A stretch of 45,711 nt of DNA from Cyanosarcina radialis HA8281-LM2 (GCA_019359615.1 JAHHHA010000045.1:1-45711); one strand, 5' to 3'; numbered from the stretch's first letter, positions 25,501-33,174 are shown. Made by a program: numbers and translations. The notes: generated from the letters alone by a model not told the origin.

Positions 25501-27200
25501 ATAAATTGCGCTAAAGTTTGGTTTTTAGCTAACGCGGCTTGGACGGTAATACATTCTCCTAAAGTTTGATGGCTAAATTCTAAAACTTCAGGAGAATTTT
25601 CTAAGAGAACTTCTTGGCTAATTAACTCCCTAACAATATCTTCGCTGACCCCAAAAGATGCCTTAATGCACGATTTTATTCGGTTTTGCATCAGCCGTTC
25701 GGCCATATTTTGCAATGCCACGATAGCATTATTACCAAGCCTGGGATTTTTAACTACGACTTCATTAATAAAGCTGTCATACAGTTCGTAGGCAGATGCA
25801 GGTTGGGACCGAACGCCAAGTTTTGCTAGTTTTTCGTAAATCCGTAAGTTTTGAGGTATTTGTAACAACGCCCTGAGTTCCGGGGTTAAGTTGAAGATAT
25901 CGACCTGCCATCTGATTAAAAAAGGCTTAACTTCGTTTTCAAAATCCAGCGGTTGTAAGTAGATTTTATGCTGCCACGAACGACCTCGAAGCAAGGGGTC
26001 GTACTCTAAATCAAAATTGCGGCAAGCTGTAACGATAGTCACTTTATCGATTTTTTCTAGGCGATCGATGATTCTTAGAAAAACCTTCAGGGCTTCGTGC
26101 TGGCGACTCAGCGATAAAACATCCAGGGAATCAATTACGACAACAACTCTGCGAAAATCGGAGAGGCGGGCGCATTGACCGACAAGATCTTCGGGGAAGC
26201 CTTGACCTACTAGATCTCGTTCGCTTTCCACATTGGTAAATAGATCGCCTTTAATAAATAAAAGTCCCCAAACGGACTCTTTTTCGCGCTCGATGTAATC
26301 TACAAGGTCTAGCAAAACGCAAGTTTTTCCGCTACCAGGACGGTCTGTGAGTAAAATAGTTCGGCTTCCCCGATCGATTAATTCAATGATTTTGGTCGGC
26401 TCCGAACGGGGAATCGGTTCGCCATCTATAGTTCGCAACCAGTTTCGTCCAATAGTTGAAGCTTGTTTGAATGCTGCAAGGATTTCTGCTTCAGTACGTT
26501 TTGGGGTTGGACTTATTCCTTTTTCGGTTAATTTAGCTAATACATCCGAGCGGGTAATTGTGGGTTTTGTATCTCTTAAATTTGTTTCGTGACTTACCAA
26601 ATAGCGTTCCAGTACGTCGATTGCCAGATCTGCCATTGGGATTAATCGCTCTAAATCTAACTTGTTTTGACGATCCCATTCATCAAAATCTTTAGGTGTG
26701 TCAAAACTGATTTTATTAACTAGAGAATAAGTATCCTGTTCGCTACGTTCTAAAATTTTTGCTAGAGTTGCTAATGATTTCTGTTGATTGCTATCTGCCT
26801 CGCGGTGAAAAGCTGAGTATTCGTGAATAAGTTTACAATTTTCCTTTAAACTTGCCAAATCGCCAAAGGGCGAGCGAGAGTAAAACTTAACTTCAGAATT
26901 AGCTCTCGACTCTAACTGGTCGCGAGCCTTACATAATTCATCCTTTAATACCTTGTCTGAAAACGACCAAGCTTTGTGGTCAGTTTGATTCTTCTTCGCT
27001 TGAATAAAACAAGCACGGCCATTTTTGTAGAGAACGACAATATCATCTACAGTCACCGAAGAATTTTCCCCTAGTAACCCAGTTGAATTAACTTGGATGC
27101 TTTCGATAGCATCGTCCTCTAAAAGTTTAATCAACCAGTGGAGAGCCACACGCAGTTGATATTCATCTCCCAGGCTAGACTTTTTTCCTGCAATACTCAT
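22554..27200 (-). CDS. Cap4-like nuclease fused to a STAND NTPase, probable antiphage defence protein
   Basis: A 1548-residue protein. Residues 1-100 look like a Cap4-type PD-(D/E)XK nuclease: GDEYQ with E13, then VDDIVV with D52/D53, and CFIQAKK with Q67/K69. Residues about 245-600 form a STAND ATPase with Walker A TDRPGSGKT (K292) and Walker B RVVVVIDSLD (D357). The remaining roughly 900 residues are helical and repeat-like, as expected of a ligand sensor. This is the Avs architecture: the sensor binds a phage protein, the ATPase assembles, and the nuclease cuts DNA. The ATG at 27200 is chosen; a TTG at 27236 would add 12 residues. It stands alone. The convergent RecB-like nuclease and the alkA relic do not form an operon with it. 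No stop or frameshift occurs. Confidence 0.82.
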   Translation of the reverse strand: MSIAGKKSSLGDEYQLRVALHWLIKLLEDDAIESIQVNSTGLLGENSSVTVDDIVVLYKNGRACFIQAKKNQTDHKAWSFSDKVLKDELCKARDQLESRANSEVKFYSRSPFGDLASLKENCKLIHEYSAFHREADSNQQKSLATLAKILERSEQDTYSLVNKISFDTPKDFDEWDRQNKLDLERLIPMADLAIDVLERYLVSHETNLRDTKPTITRSDVLAKLTEKGISPTPKRTEAEILAAFKQASTIGRNWLRTIDGEPIPRSEPTKIIELIDRGSRTILLTDRPGSGKTCVLLDLVDYIEREKESVWGLLFIKGDLFTNVESERDLVGQGFPEDLVGQCARLSDFRRVVVVIDSLDVLSLSRQHEALKVFLRIIDRLEKIDKVTIVTACRNFDLEYDPLLRGRSWQHKIYLQPLDFENEVKPFLIRWQVDIFNLTPELRALLQIPQNLRIYEKLAKLGVRSQPASAYELYDSFINEVVVKNPRLGNNAIVALQNMAERLMQNRIKSCIKASFGVSEDIVRELISQEVLLENSPEVLEFSHQTLGECITVQAALAKNQTLAQFILDCPQLPFIRPAVRAFFFYLRAYQPDSFRRQVWEVLSHDEIAYHVRRLVCESFAEISPVDEDWRSLRRIFQQFPDLFQRLLLRVNNRAWFNIVTRNLFPEVLSSEQREKWLLQIVGHLSVWMNIYPVEVVALWREAIAQPWANTQSVAQTINSALINFQAWKTNGIREILEAIIDNLNAEYSFVGDSLSKWIQATNSGDDLLWRYITKNISSEDACSLDLRDRLRCMPHDFHDDNFLEIRFCQSDTLLNLALNELERYSAASPAIYGADRLRGAFLRYTSWQSRHSRSILDYDDIHALLNAVEKAIKYRARHYKNWWIENEERLRNSQELAIRYFAIEAYQENIDYSGLIRFWTPIAELNCLAGFLFLNEFFQAYIHGVEKLLQDDKILRDSDLSYELGQLMHAAYPKISKSAREANQATILSLLSERKEYEEELSFWAYHHLYDLCLLIPCIFRNENIQEFIERVENDFGYTRPEPNIHSWGGCVVPPLSPQDLLKLSDKGIFQLLRHYRTDKNPHTFDRNMVGGFSEVKRVLSEACSLDPARFVALFTQFIEENDRDYLCAVVEGVATHLRSRFSNLSPRQPWEPIEPLPDGKKLATTLLNWLERYAIIWEEGRTLSAALEACCEVLIDFNSAERLSLLLFWLYSKYSSDRELRADSQDPDFARLNCVHGVGAESAIRLYNRLLEKEQPVPELLLLLLRHIASDKAIYVRLPVLDRLPFLMSKKPELGWQLLADIFQEPQAHLWKYIEWCLYYQYRDNFNLVAPYLNRLLLEGMDEAGETWGRISTLASLAGHIRQEELFKTLEETQNHAAWKGATQVFVANLDLQEHTAKCISGLFTILCSEYLSDDIIFKIDRCFEAEKTKKLMGRRLALAFIEGISPSTTVFKFDGFLKWLGHESSRDPLSGLELTEALAEKFETMTDASLLWQTAPLISALNEILREADETDDPKLIQRAIDLQDRFLRLGIRGIEELLNSAARE

Positions 27201-27379
27201 ATCGATTTCAATTATACCTTTTGACCAAATATGCAACTGGCGCTCAATTTGCAGCTTAGTAAATTTGCTCTTTTGTTGCCAATTTTATCGGATTGAGATC
27301 GTCGTTTAATATGAAAACAACTCGTTCTATGAATCATGATGTTCGTGAATTTGTCAGACGCGATCGCTTCCGTTTTTCC

Positions 27380-28018
27380 TTAATACTGCACTGTTACGGG
27401 GTCGAGGCTGCGCCACAGATACCAGGTAGCCACGGTGCGATACGGCTGCCATCGTTGGGAAAGAACCTGAATTTCCGCCGCACTCAGGTTGCCATAGTGC
27501 AGCCGGATGGCGTTGAGCAGTCCCAAGTTGGAAAGGGGCAGGACATTGGGGCAATTGAGATGGAAAATCAGGAACATTTCGGCTGTCCGTTTACCAATTC
27601 CCTTGATAGCCACCAGTTGACCAACCACCTCCTTGTCGTTCATCCTCTCCCACTGGCTGGGGGTGAGGGTTCCCGACTCAAAACCACGGACGTTCGCGTA
27701 GCGTGTGCGGAGCACGTATCGCCTTCAGGTAGCCGATTTTCTGCCGCGAGAGTCCGCACTGCCGCGACTCTTCCCCAACTGCCAGCAATCGCGACGGAGA
27801 GATAGTTTCCAGTTGTGCTTCCAGTCGCTGCCAGATGGCATCGGCGGCTTTGACGGAGATTTGCTGCTAGGGTAACGGCCAACGGCCCTCATCAAAGTCT
27901 GTAAAGGATTGCTCCGCTTTTGGAGAACCGCATCGGGATAGGAGACAATCAAACCCGCCATGACTTCATAGGTCCGGGTGAGGTAGTTAGTCGCATCTTG
28001 CCAGTAAGAAGGAGCCAT
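27380..28018 (-). pseudogene. DNA-3-methyladenine glycosylase (AlkA-type), inactivated
   Basis: The parts of an HhH-GPD base-excision glycosylase can be read in order but in different frames. They are: MAPSYWQDATNYLTRTYEVM (28018 onward), QISVKAADAIWQRLEAQLE from about 27880, CGLSRQKIGYLKAI, and then, after an inserted repeat (about 27684-27722, CGTGCTCCGCACACGCTACG), ESGTLTPSQWERMNDKEVV through the hairpin VAIKGIGKRTAEMFLIF to SLDPVTVQY at 27380. At least two frame changes and the repeat insertion break it. The 3' half remains intact as a frame from 27715. Confidence 0.85.
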
Positions 28019-28036
28019 CTTTTTAGCTACTTCAAA

Positions 28037-28471
28037 TTAATCCCATTGTCGAACTAATGGCTCGATTGGCAAATCTGGCTCGATCGCGATCGCAGCGATC
28101 CGAGCATTTTCAACAACGGTATTTCCCATCAGGGTGTCGTGTCTGGCCTCGAACTTCGACTTGGCTTCAGCAATCCGTTCGTAATGCAAAACTATATGGT
28201 AGTGCTTGAGAATTGGCTCTCCAGACTCCGATCTCTCTACGGCATCCCAATCGATATTTTGCAGTTCTTCCGCCCTTTGGCGATAGTCGTCGGCTAGTTT
28301 TTCTAAGGCCATGGCGATCGCGTGTTCCCGGCTCATGCCGCAGCACCGGATTTCATCTGAATTGCGATCGCTCAGAGACAGTGACAAATGACAGATATAC
28401 TGCCCATTTTCTTGAGGTTGTACTGTAATAGCAATGGTGCCGCTAAAAGGCTCGGAATTGGGTTGAGTCAT
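28037..28471 (-). CDS. Hypothetical protein
   Basis: A 144-residue soluble, acidic protein. The first 50 residues look like a beta-rich domain (GTIAITVQPQENGQYICHLS, then LSLSDRNSDE). A helix with Cys-Cys (IRCCGMSREHAIAMALEKLA) follows, then a Glu/Lys-rich helical part ending in AIEPDLPIEPLVRQWD. I do not recognise a family. Codon use and HIP1 content look native. It lies 53 bases beyond the rppB stop on the same strand, so it may be co-transcribed with the two-component genes, but no function follows from that. Confidence 0.65.
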   Translation of the reverse strand: MTQPNSEPFSGTIAITVQPQENGQYICHLSLSLSDRNSDEIRCCGMSREHAIAMALEKLADDYRQRAEELQNIDWDAVERSESGEPILKHYHIVLHYERIAEAKSKFEARHDTLMGNTVVENARIAAIAIEPDLPIEPLVRQWD

Positions 28472-28523
28472 ATCAACATCGAATAGGAATGAAATTAAGG
28501 TAACAATGATTTGGTATAGGGAC

Positions 28524-29885
28524 TTAGATAGATTTCAACTTGTTGGTAGCTTTCAAAGGTAATCGGACGGTGAAAGTAGAGCCTCGATCGGGGATACTGT
28601 TGACCTCCAAACTGCCGTGATGCGATCGAGCTATAGCTTGGGCAATGCTTAACCCCAACCCCGAACCCCCTGTATGACGCGATCGATCGCTGTGGACTCG
28701 GTAGAAGCGATCGAATATCCGTTTTTGCTCGGTGGGGGCAATACCAATGCCTGTATCTCGAATCTCGATCGCAGCCTGAGTCTCGTGTCGCTTTAAAATC
28801 GCAGTTACCGTGCCTCCAGCGGGGGTATATTGAATGCCGTTGACGATTAAGTTAGACACCAAACGGTAAAGCTGTTCTTCATCGCCTTCAACTATGAGAG
28901 GTCGATCGACTCGCACCTCTAAGTTTAGTGTTATATCCGAGTTAATAGCTAAAGCCGCCAATTCTTCTACTAAGTCGCTGAGGAGATCGTTGAGGGCAAT
29001 CGATTGGTATCGTAGCGGTATAGCCTGCCGTTCCAAACGCGCTAATAACAGCAAATCGGCTACTAACTGACTTAAGCGGAGATTTTGACGTTCGAGGGTT
29101 TTGAGAATGTCTCTAGCCTCATTTTCATCTAATACAGATATCATCAAAGCTGATTCGACAGTCGCCTGACTGGCCGCTAAAGGTGTCCTCAACTCGTGAG
29201 CTACGTCGGCGGTAAACTGTTGGATCTGTCGATAAGATTGATAAATTGGCTGCATGGCTAATCCAGCCAGCCACCAACTAGAAGCAGCTATTAAGAGAAT
29301 AGCTAGAGGTAATCCTAGCCATAAAATCAATCGGAGATGACCTAAATGAGTATCTAAATCTTGGAAACTTCGTCCGATTTGAATATATCCCCAATTCAGA
29401 TTGTTTTGAGTATGTAGAACCAGGGAAACTTGGTGATAAAGATTTCCTCGATCGTCTTTAATGGTTTGCCAGGTTTCCGAATTGAAGACAGGAGATTTTC
29501 CTTGGGGATCTGAAGCTGTGGTTGCTACTAAACGACCTGAATTATCAAAAAAACGCACGTAGTAATAGGCTTCGTTAATTGCACCTAAAATATGGCGATG
29601 AGAACTGGAATTATCGATCGGGCAACTGGAGCCAACCAGACAAATCTCTGGTAAAAGTTGCTGAATGATTGGCTCTAATTTTCCTGGTTGCTTCAACTTC
29701 AGTTCGATCGAATCGTGCAGAGTTCCAGCTACAGAATTCAGTTCTCGATCCAAAGCTTGCCAATAAGCCCCAGACATGGCCCGATAGACAGCCAATCCGC
29801 ATAAAGCCAGAATCAGGCTCATGACTGCGGTGTACCACAGAGCCAGACGCAGGCGGTTGAAATAAAACAGTTTATTTTGATTCAT
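28524..29885 (-). CDS. rppB: Sensor histidine kinase, RppB-like
   Basis: A 453-residue membrane kinase. TM1 is at about residues 15-37 and TM2 at about 184-206. Between them lies a periplasmic domain with two close cysteines (C82 and C88, PEICLVGSSCP) and EAYYYVRFFDNSGRLV, the pattern of cyanobacterial RppB/NrsS sensors. The cytoplasmic part has the H-box FTADVAHELRTPLAAS (H230), an N-box around NLIVNGIQYTPAGGT, and G-boxes DTGIGIAP and GGSGLGLSIA. The ATG at 29885 overlaps the rppA stop (ATGA), so an upstream in-frame start is rejected. Related sensors respond to nickel or redox state; the cysteines suggest metal or thiol sensing. Confidence 0.9.
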   Translation of the reverse strand: MNQNKLFYFNRLRLALWYTAVMSLILALCGLAVYRAMSGAYWQALDRELNSVAGTLHDSIELKLKQPGKLEPIIQQLLPEICLVGSSCPIDNSSSHRHILGAINEAYYYVRFFDNSGRLVATTASDPQGKSPVFNSETWQTIKDDRGNLYHQVSLVLHTQNNLNWGYIQIGRSFQDLDTHLGHLRLILWLGLPLAILLIAASSWWLAGLAMQPIYQSYRQIQQFTADVAHELRTPLAASQATVESALMISVLDENEARDILKTLERQNLRLSQLVADLLLLARLERQAIPLRYQSIALNDLLSDLVEELAALAINSDITLNLEVRVDRPLIVEGDEEQLYRLVSNLIVNGIQYTPAGGTVTAILKRHETQAAIEIRDTGIGIAPTEQKRIFDRFYRVHSDRSRHTGGSGLGLSIAQAIARSHHGSLEVNSIPDRGSTFTVRLPLKATNKLKSI

Positions 29886-30574
29886 GGCAGAGTAAAGCGA
29901 TATCCAATGCCATGAACGGTTTCGATCGGACACTCACTCGCAAACTCAGCGAGTTTGCGTCGCAGCAACCGCATTTGCGCTGCTACCACGTTACTCACTG
30001 TGTCTGCCCCCACTTCCCAAAGTTGGTAGCGAATCTGTTGGCTGGTGAGGATCTGGTTGGGGTGTTTCATCAAATATTCCAGCAATTGGAATTCTTTATT
30101 AGTCAGAGCGATCGCCTGTTTTTCCCCTTCATCTTTCTGGCAACTGACGCTATAGTTAGCGTAATCTAAAGTCAAGTTGCCCACTGTTAGTTGCTGGGAT
30201 TGAAATTGAGGCGATCGCCTTTGTAATGCCCGCAATCTTGCTAGTAATTCTCCCATGCCAAAAGGCTTGACCAAATAGTCGTCGGCTCCTGCATCCAATC
30301 CTGTGATTTTATCTTCCATCCGATCTTTAGCTGTCAGCATCAAGACGGGTAGAGAGTTTCCTTGCTGCCGCAACCGCTGGCACAACTCCACTCCCGATAT
30401 CCCTGGTACTAACCAATCAAATATCGCTATCGTATACTGCGTCCACTGGTTTTCTAGATAGTGCCAAGCTGCGGTGCCATCAGTTACCCAATCGACCACG
30501 TACTTTTCTCGCTCTAAAGTGCGGGCGATCGCACCTCCTAGATCTGGCTCATCCTCTAGCAGTAGAACTCTCAT
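29882..30574 (-). CDS. rppA: OmpR-family response regulator, RppA-like
   Basis: A 230-residue regulator: receiver domain (residues 1-118; acidic pocket LLLEDEPD, phospho-acceptor D53 in AIFDWLVPG, conserved Lys in YLVKPFG) and an OmpR/PhoB winged-helix DNA-binding domain (about 130-228; LTNKEFQLLEYLMKHPNQIL, then RRKLAE and TVHGIGYRF). It forms an operon with rppB. Upstream, on the same strand, a direct repeat TTTCAT-N5-TTTCAT precedes a -10 box TATATA by 17 bases, so the gene probably activates its own transcription. The same box stands before the DUF2808 gene. Confidence 0.92.
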   Translation of the reverse strand: MRVLLLEDEPDLGGAIARTLEREKYVVDWVTDGTAAWHYLENQWTQYTIAIFDWLVPGISGVELCQRLRQQGNSLPVLMLTAKDRMEDKITGLDAGADDYLVKPFGMGELLARLRALQRRSPQFQSQQLTVGNLTLDYANYSVSCQKDEGEKQAIALTNKEFQLLEYLMKHPNQILTSQQIRYQLWEVGADTVSNVVAAQMRLLRRKLAEFASECPIETVHGIGYRFTLP

Positions 30575-30620
30575 ACCATTTTAGATTTTAAATTTTGGAT
30601 TACTAGTGCCAAAACTCCTT

Positions 30621-30660
30621 TATATACAGTTTTTCCTAAATAAATGAAACCAGCATGAAA
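30621..30660 (-). promoter_or_regulatory. rppA promoter with RppA-type direct-repeat box
   Basis: On the minus strand: TTTCAT-GCTGG-TTTCAT (30660-30644), a 17-base spacer, then TATATA (30626-30621), 47 bases before the rppA start codon. The second half-repeat takes the -35 place. The 11-base period is what OmpR/PhoB-family regulators bind. Confidence 0.75.
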
Positions 30661-30746
30661 TTCTCATACTCGATCTATAAAGTAGAAGGCAGAAGGGAAT
30701 CTGGCTCCCTTCCTCTGCACGCGATCGAAGGCAACAAGGGACTAAA

Positions 30747-30786
30747 ACGATACTATTTAACATAAAGAAATGAAATTCAGATGAAA
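30747..30786 (-). promoter_or_regulatory. Second direct-repeat box between rppA and the DUF305 gene
   Basis: On the minus strand: TTTCAT-CTGAA-TTTCAT (30786-30770), a 17-base spacer, then TATCGT (30752-30747). It has the same geometry as the rppA promoter but a weaker -10. It could be a distal rppA promoter or could act on the divergent DUF305 gene starting at 30973. Confidence 0.6.
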
Positions 30787-30972
30787 TTTCCCTATTTCTT
30801 TAGGAATAAATATGTATGTTCTCACTATGTACTTATGATAGATATCCTCCAAAGTCAGAGCCATTAATCTACTGTAAGCAGTTAATGCAAATCAAGCATA
30901 AAATACTAATTTCTAATCTTCTCTTTCGATCTTGAGTTAGAAGGTATTGTAGCCAGCGAACCTGCTCCTAGA

Positions 30973-31473
30973 ATGAGACTCACGCAACTCGAAATCGGCT
31001 TTTTAAGGGACTTCATCGACCATCACTACTTCGCCATTCAGATGTCGCAAATATGCTTGCAAAAAGCTGTTCGTCCAGCGTTGAAGTCAATTTGTCAGAA
31101 AGTCATCGCGGCTCAGAGGCAAGAGATCCACACGATGCGATCGTGGCTCATTAACTGGTACGGTATCCAGTATGCACCGACGACCAACAAGATGAATGCG
31201 AGCAAATTAAGTCAACTCAATTCATTGAATGGTTCGCAGTTTGAGATTGAGTTTATGAAAACTCTAATCTCGCACCATTGGGGAGCTATTATATTGGGTG
31301 GCCAAATTATCGATCGCGCTTATCATCATAGACTTGTGGATCTGGCAGCAGACATCGTATCCGCCCAAACGCAGGAGATTAACGAACTACAAAATATGCT
31401 CAAGAATGTTTATGGCATTCAATATGAAGGAGCAGCAGCGGCTGGTTCGGCGGTAGTCTATCCTCGAAAGTAG
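30973..31473 (+). CDS. DUF305-like protein with two tandem copies of the domain
   Basis: A 166-residue helical protein made of two similar halves: residues about 10-66 (FIDHHYFAIQM, then AQRQEIHTMRSWLINWYGIQ) and about 95-152 (LISHHWGAIIL, then AQTQEINELQNMLKNVYGIQ). Each half keeps the His-His pair and the Q-x-x-E-I-x-x-(M/L) helix of DUF305, a four-helix metal-binding family related to ferritin; the periplasmic copper binder CopM belongs to it. This copy has no signal peptide, so it would be cytosolic. It is divergent from rppA across a region with two RppA-type boxes. A terminator follows. Confidence 0.82.
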   Translation: MRLTQLEIGFLRDFIDHHYFAIQMSQICLQKAVRPALKSICQKVIAAQRQEIHTMRSWLINWYGIQYAPTTNKMNASKLSQLNSLNGSQFEIEFMKTLISHHWGAIILGGQIIDRAYHHRLVDLAADIVSAQTQEINELQNMLKNVYGIQYEGAAAAGSAVVYPRK

Positions 31474-31544
31474 CTGCTTATTTTGTGTTAGTTGAGGTAG
31501 ACCCTTAGCGTCATACCCAAATCACTTCATAGCTCGACATTCCC

Positions 31545-31577
31545 CGCCTGGATGCTTTTGCTTCTAGGCGTTTTTTT
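31545..31577 (+). terminator. Rho-independent terminator after the DUF305 gene
   Basis: CGCCTGGATGC (31545-31555), loop TTTT, GCTTCTAGGCG (31560-31570), then seven T. The stem has one G-T pair and one mismatch. It lies 72 bases after the stop. Confidence 0.85.
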
Positions 31578-31690
31578 GAACGATCGCTACTAGCAATTGC
31601 TACTTTCAATGCTTAAGGAGCGATCGAGGGAGGAAACAGAAGTTGCTTTGCTGTCGATCTACTAGGAGATTTAGGGAAATCGTCAGGTAC

Positions 31691-32167
31691 TTATCCGTAA
31701 GTTTGAATTCTGACGGTTCCCAGGGGGATTGGTGCTGTCAGACCGACAAATCTGCCATAAATCGGATAATGCCAAACGCCACGAGATTGGGGAATTTCGA
31801 TCCCTTGAAGAGAGACTGACAGGATAGTTCCAGGAGAAATAGGTCGAGCAAAAGCGATCGCCGCTTTTTGGTTGTCGATCGAAACTGTAGCATCGATCCG
31901 CTCGCCCGATCGATCTGTGACCTCAATCTGTTTGGGAACGTCGATCCCATCTGGCAGATCTATTTCTAATTGTGACAGGGCATTGCCACCAACGTGTAGC
32001 TCAAAATGATAGGTAGCATTGGGTGTTTTCTGTGAGTTAGGATGTGCGCCGCTATGGATAATCTGGGTAGCTCTTGGGTGTTCTCTGGAAACTTCATCTG
32101 CGTAAGCTGCTCCCACTAATGAAGTCAGCGTTAGTGTCAATGTGGCAGCATAAATTAACCGTTTCAT
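31691..32167 (-). CDS. DUF2808 exported protein
   Basis: A 158-residue protein with a signal peptide (LIYAATLTLTLTSLVGAAYA, cleavage after AYA at about residue 23). The mature part is a single beta domain: ATYHFELHVGGNALSQLEID, PKQIEVTDRSGE, AIAFARPISPGTILSVSLQG, and a Trp-His-Tyr-Pro element before the C-terminal strand. These features match DUF2808, a periplasmic family found mostly in cyanobacteria with no known activity. The ribosome site GAGGAAA precedes the ATG. Its promoter carries the RppA-type direct repeat, placing it in the same regulon as rppAB. Confidence 0.82.
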   Translation of the reverse strand: MKRLIYAATLTLTLTSLVGAAYADEVSREHPRATQIIHSGAHPNSQKTPNATYHFELHVGGNALSQLEIDLPDGIDVPKQIEVTDRSGERIDATVSIDNQKAAIAFARPISPGTILSVSLQGIEIPQSRGVWHYPIYGRFVGLTAPIPLGTVRIQTYG

Positions 32168-32206
32168 AGCTGTTTTCCTCTGTTAATTCGTTCGGATCGG
32201 TTTTCC

Positions 32207-32247
32207 TATCTACTACATTGCTAGCCACTGATGAAATCCAGATGAAA
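32207..32247 (-). promoter_or_regulatory. DUF2808 promoter with RppA-type box
   Basis: On the minus strand: TTTCAT-CTGGA-TTTCAT (32247-32231), an 18-base spacer, then TAGATA (32212-32207), 40 bases before the start codon. Arrangement and distance match those at rppA. Confidence 0.75.
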
Positions 32248-32392
32248 AATTTACTTAAAATCAAACGAGTTTAGATAAATTGGATTTGGCTATATAAACC
32301 AACATCGCTGCGATCGCTCATCCGTAGCGTGCCGGAGGCAACTAGCGCTCTCTTTGCACTTATCGCCCTGACAATCGACTTTACATACCAAA

Positions 32393-32409
32393 ATGAAATC
32401 GAGATGAAA
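32393..32409 (-). promoter_or_regulatory. RppA-type direct repeat without a clear -10
   Basis: TTTCAT-CTCGA-TTTCAT on the minus strand. The bases 17 further on read ATTGTC, a poor -10, so this may be an accessory site for the DUF2808 promoter or for the divergent promoter at 32461. Confidence 0.55.
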
Positions 32410-32460
32410 TTTCTCATGTTGTTTATAATTCGTCATCCTTGAATTCAGAAGCTTGACTAG

Positions 32461-32501
32461 TTTCATCCTGATTTCATTATTCCCCAATAAATTAGTAATA
32501 A
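32461..32501 (+). promoter_or_regulatory. RppA-type box with -10, plus strand
   Basis: TTTCAT-CCTGA-TTTCAT (32461-32477), an 18-base spacer, then TAATAA (32496-32501). It points toward the decayed DUF305 gene and the small membrane protein at 32982. Confidence 0.7.
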
Positions 32502-32823
32502 AGACTGAATAAAAGATTCATCTATCTCCAAGATGAATTTTAGTTCGGCTTGGTTTTCGCTTGAATAGAGCCTTCGTTTCTAGCATAAATGTTAACTTTG
32601 ATTGCATTTACTGGAGTTTCTATTCGAGAGGAGAGTTTAAACTGAAAAGCAAGGAGAAAAACAAGAACGCAACATTTCTGTTACCGCTATTGTCAATTGC
32701 TGGTACGGTCGGCTCATTTCTAGTAGTGCTGGAAAAGCTTGTGTCTCTGAATCAATTTTTTGGAGCGCCCAAAAAAAGGGGTTCAATCCTCTATTTCCAC
32801 TGTTTCAAGCTCTGTTGGCAGTC

Positions 32824-32952
32824 ATGATGGCCCAGATGGTGCTAAATACGGCTAACAAACCCGAAATTCGCGAATTAGCCCAAACGATCGTTGACACTCA
32901 AACGGCTGAAATTAACCAGATGCAGCAGTGGCAGCAAGCCTGGTTTAGATAG
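32824..32952 (+). pseudogene. DUF305 C-terminal fragment
   Basis: The frame MAQMVLNTANKPEIRELAQT and IVDTQTAEINQMQQWQQAW is the second half of a DUF305 domain (the helix with the AEINQMQQW motif). The first half, with its signal peptide and His pairs, is missing. The preceding 260 bases hold a frame (32561-32827) with hydrophobic stretches that do not resemble the family and end 4 bases into this fragment. I read it as the relic of a second DUF305 gene, once driven by the box at 32461. Confidence 0.65.
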
Positions 32953-32981
32953 CCCCTAGCGGCTGAAAAGAGAGATTGAAA

Positions 32982-33113
32982 ATGAAAGCACTTTTTATTG
33001 TCCTGGCTCTTACTGTAGGGGCGATCGCGGGATCTCTGATTTCCAGTGCTTTACACCCCGATTCTGGACGGTTGCCCAAGCCTGCCGATCCCTACCTTCA
33101 CGACGGTAGATAA
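32982..33113 (+). CDS. Small membrane-anchored protein
   Basis: A 43-residue protein: one N-terminal hydrophobic segment (FIVLALTVGAIAGSLISSAL, about residues 4-23), then a short polar tail HPDSGRLPKPADPYLHDGR. It is either a signal-anchored periplasmic peptide or a small inner-membrane protein. An AAAAGAGAG tract lies upstream of the ATG. It follows the DUF305 relic by 29 bases, so both probably shared a transcript. The tail contains two His but no Cys. I do not know a family for it. Confidence 0.55.
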   Translation: MKALFIVLALTVGAIAGSLISSALHPDSGRLPKPADPYLHDGR

Positions 33114-33174
33114 CTTGCCATTAATTCATTGGCGATTGTCAAACTTCAATCCCATTAGAGCGTTGAGTTGAATT

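Noticed and set aside
27293-27805. Plus-strand frame of 170 codons
   Set aside because: Antisense to the alkA pseudogene, whose protein motifs are clear on the minus strand.
32561-32827. Plus-strand frame of 88 codons before the DUF305 relic
   Set aside because: It starts with TTG without a ribosome site, its hydrophobic part matches nothing, and it ends in the middle of relic sequence. It may contain remnants but is not supported as a gene.
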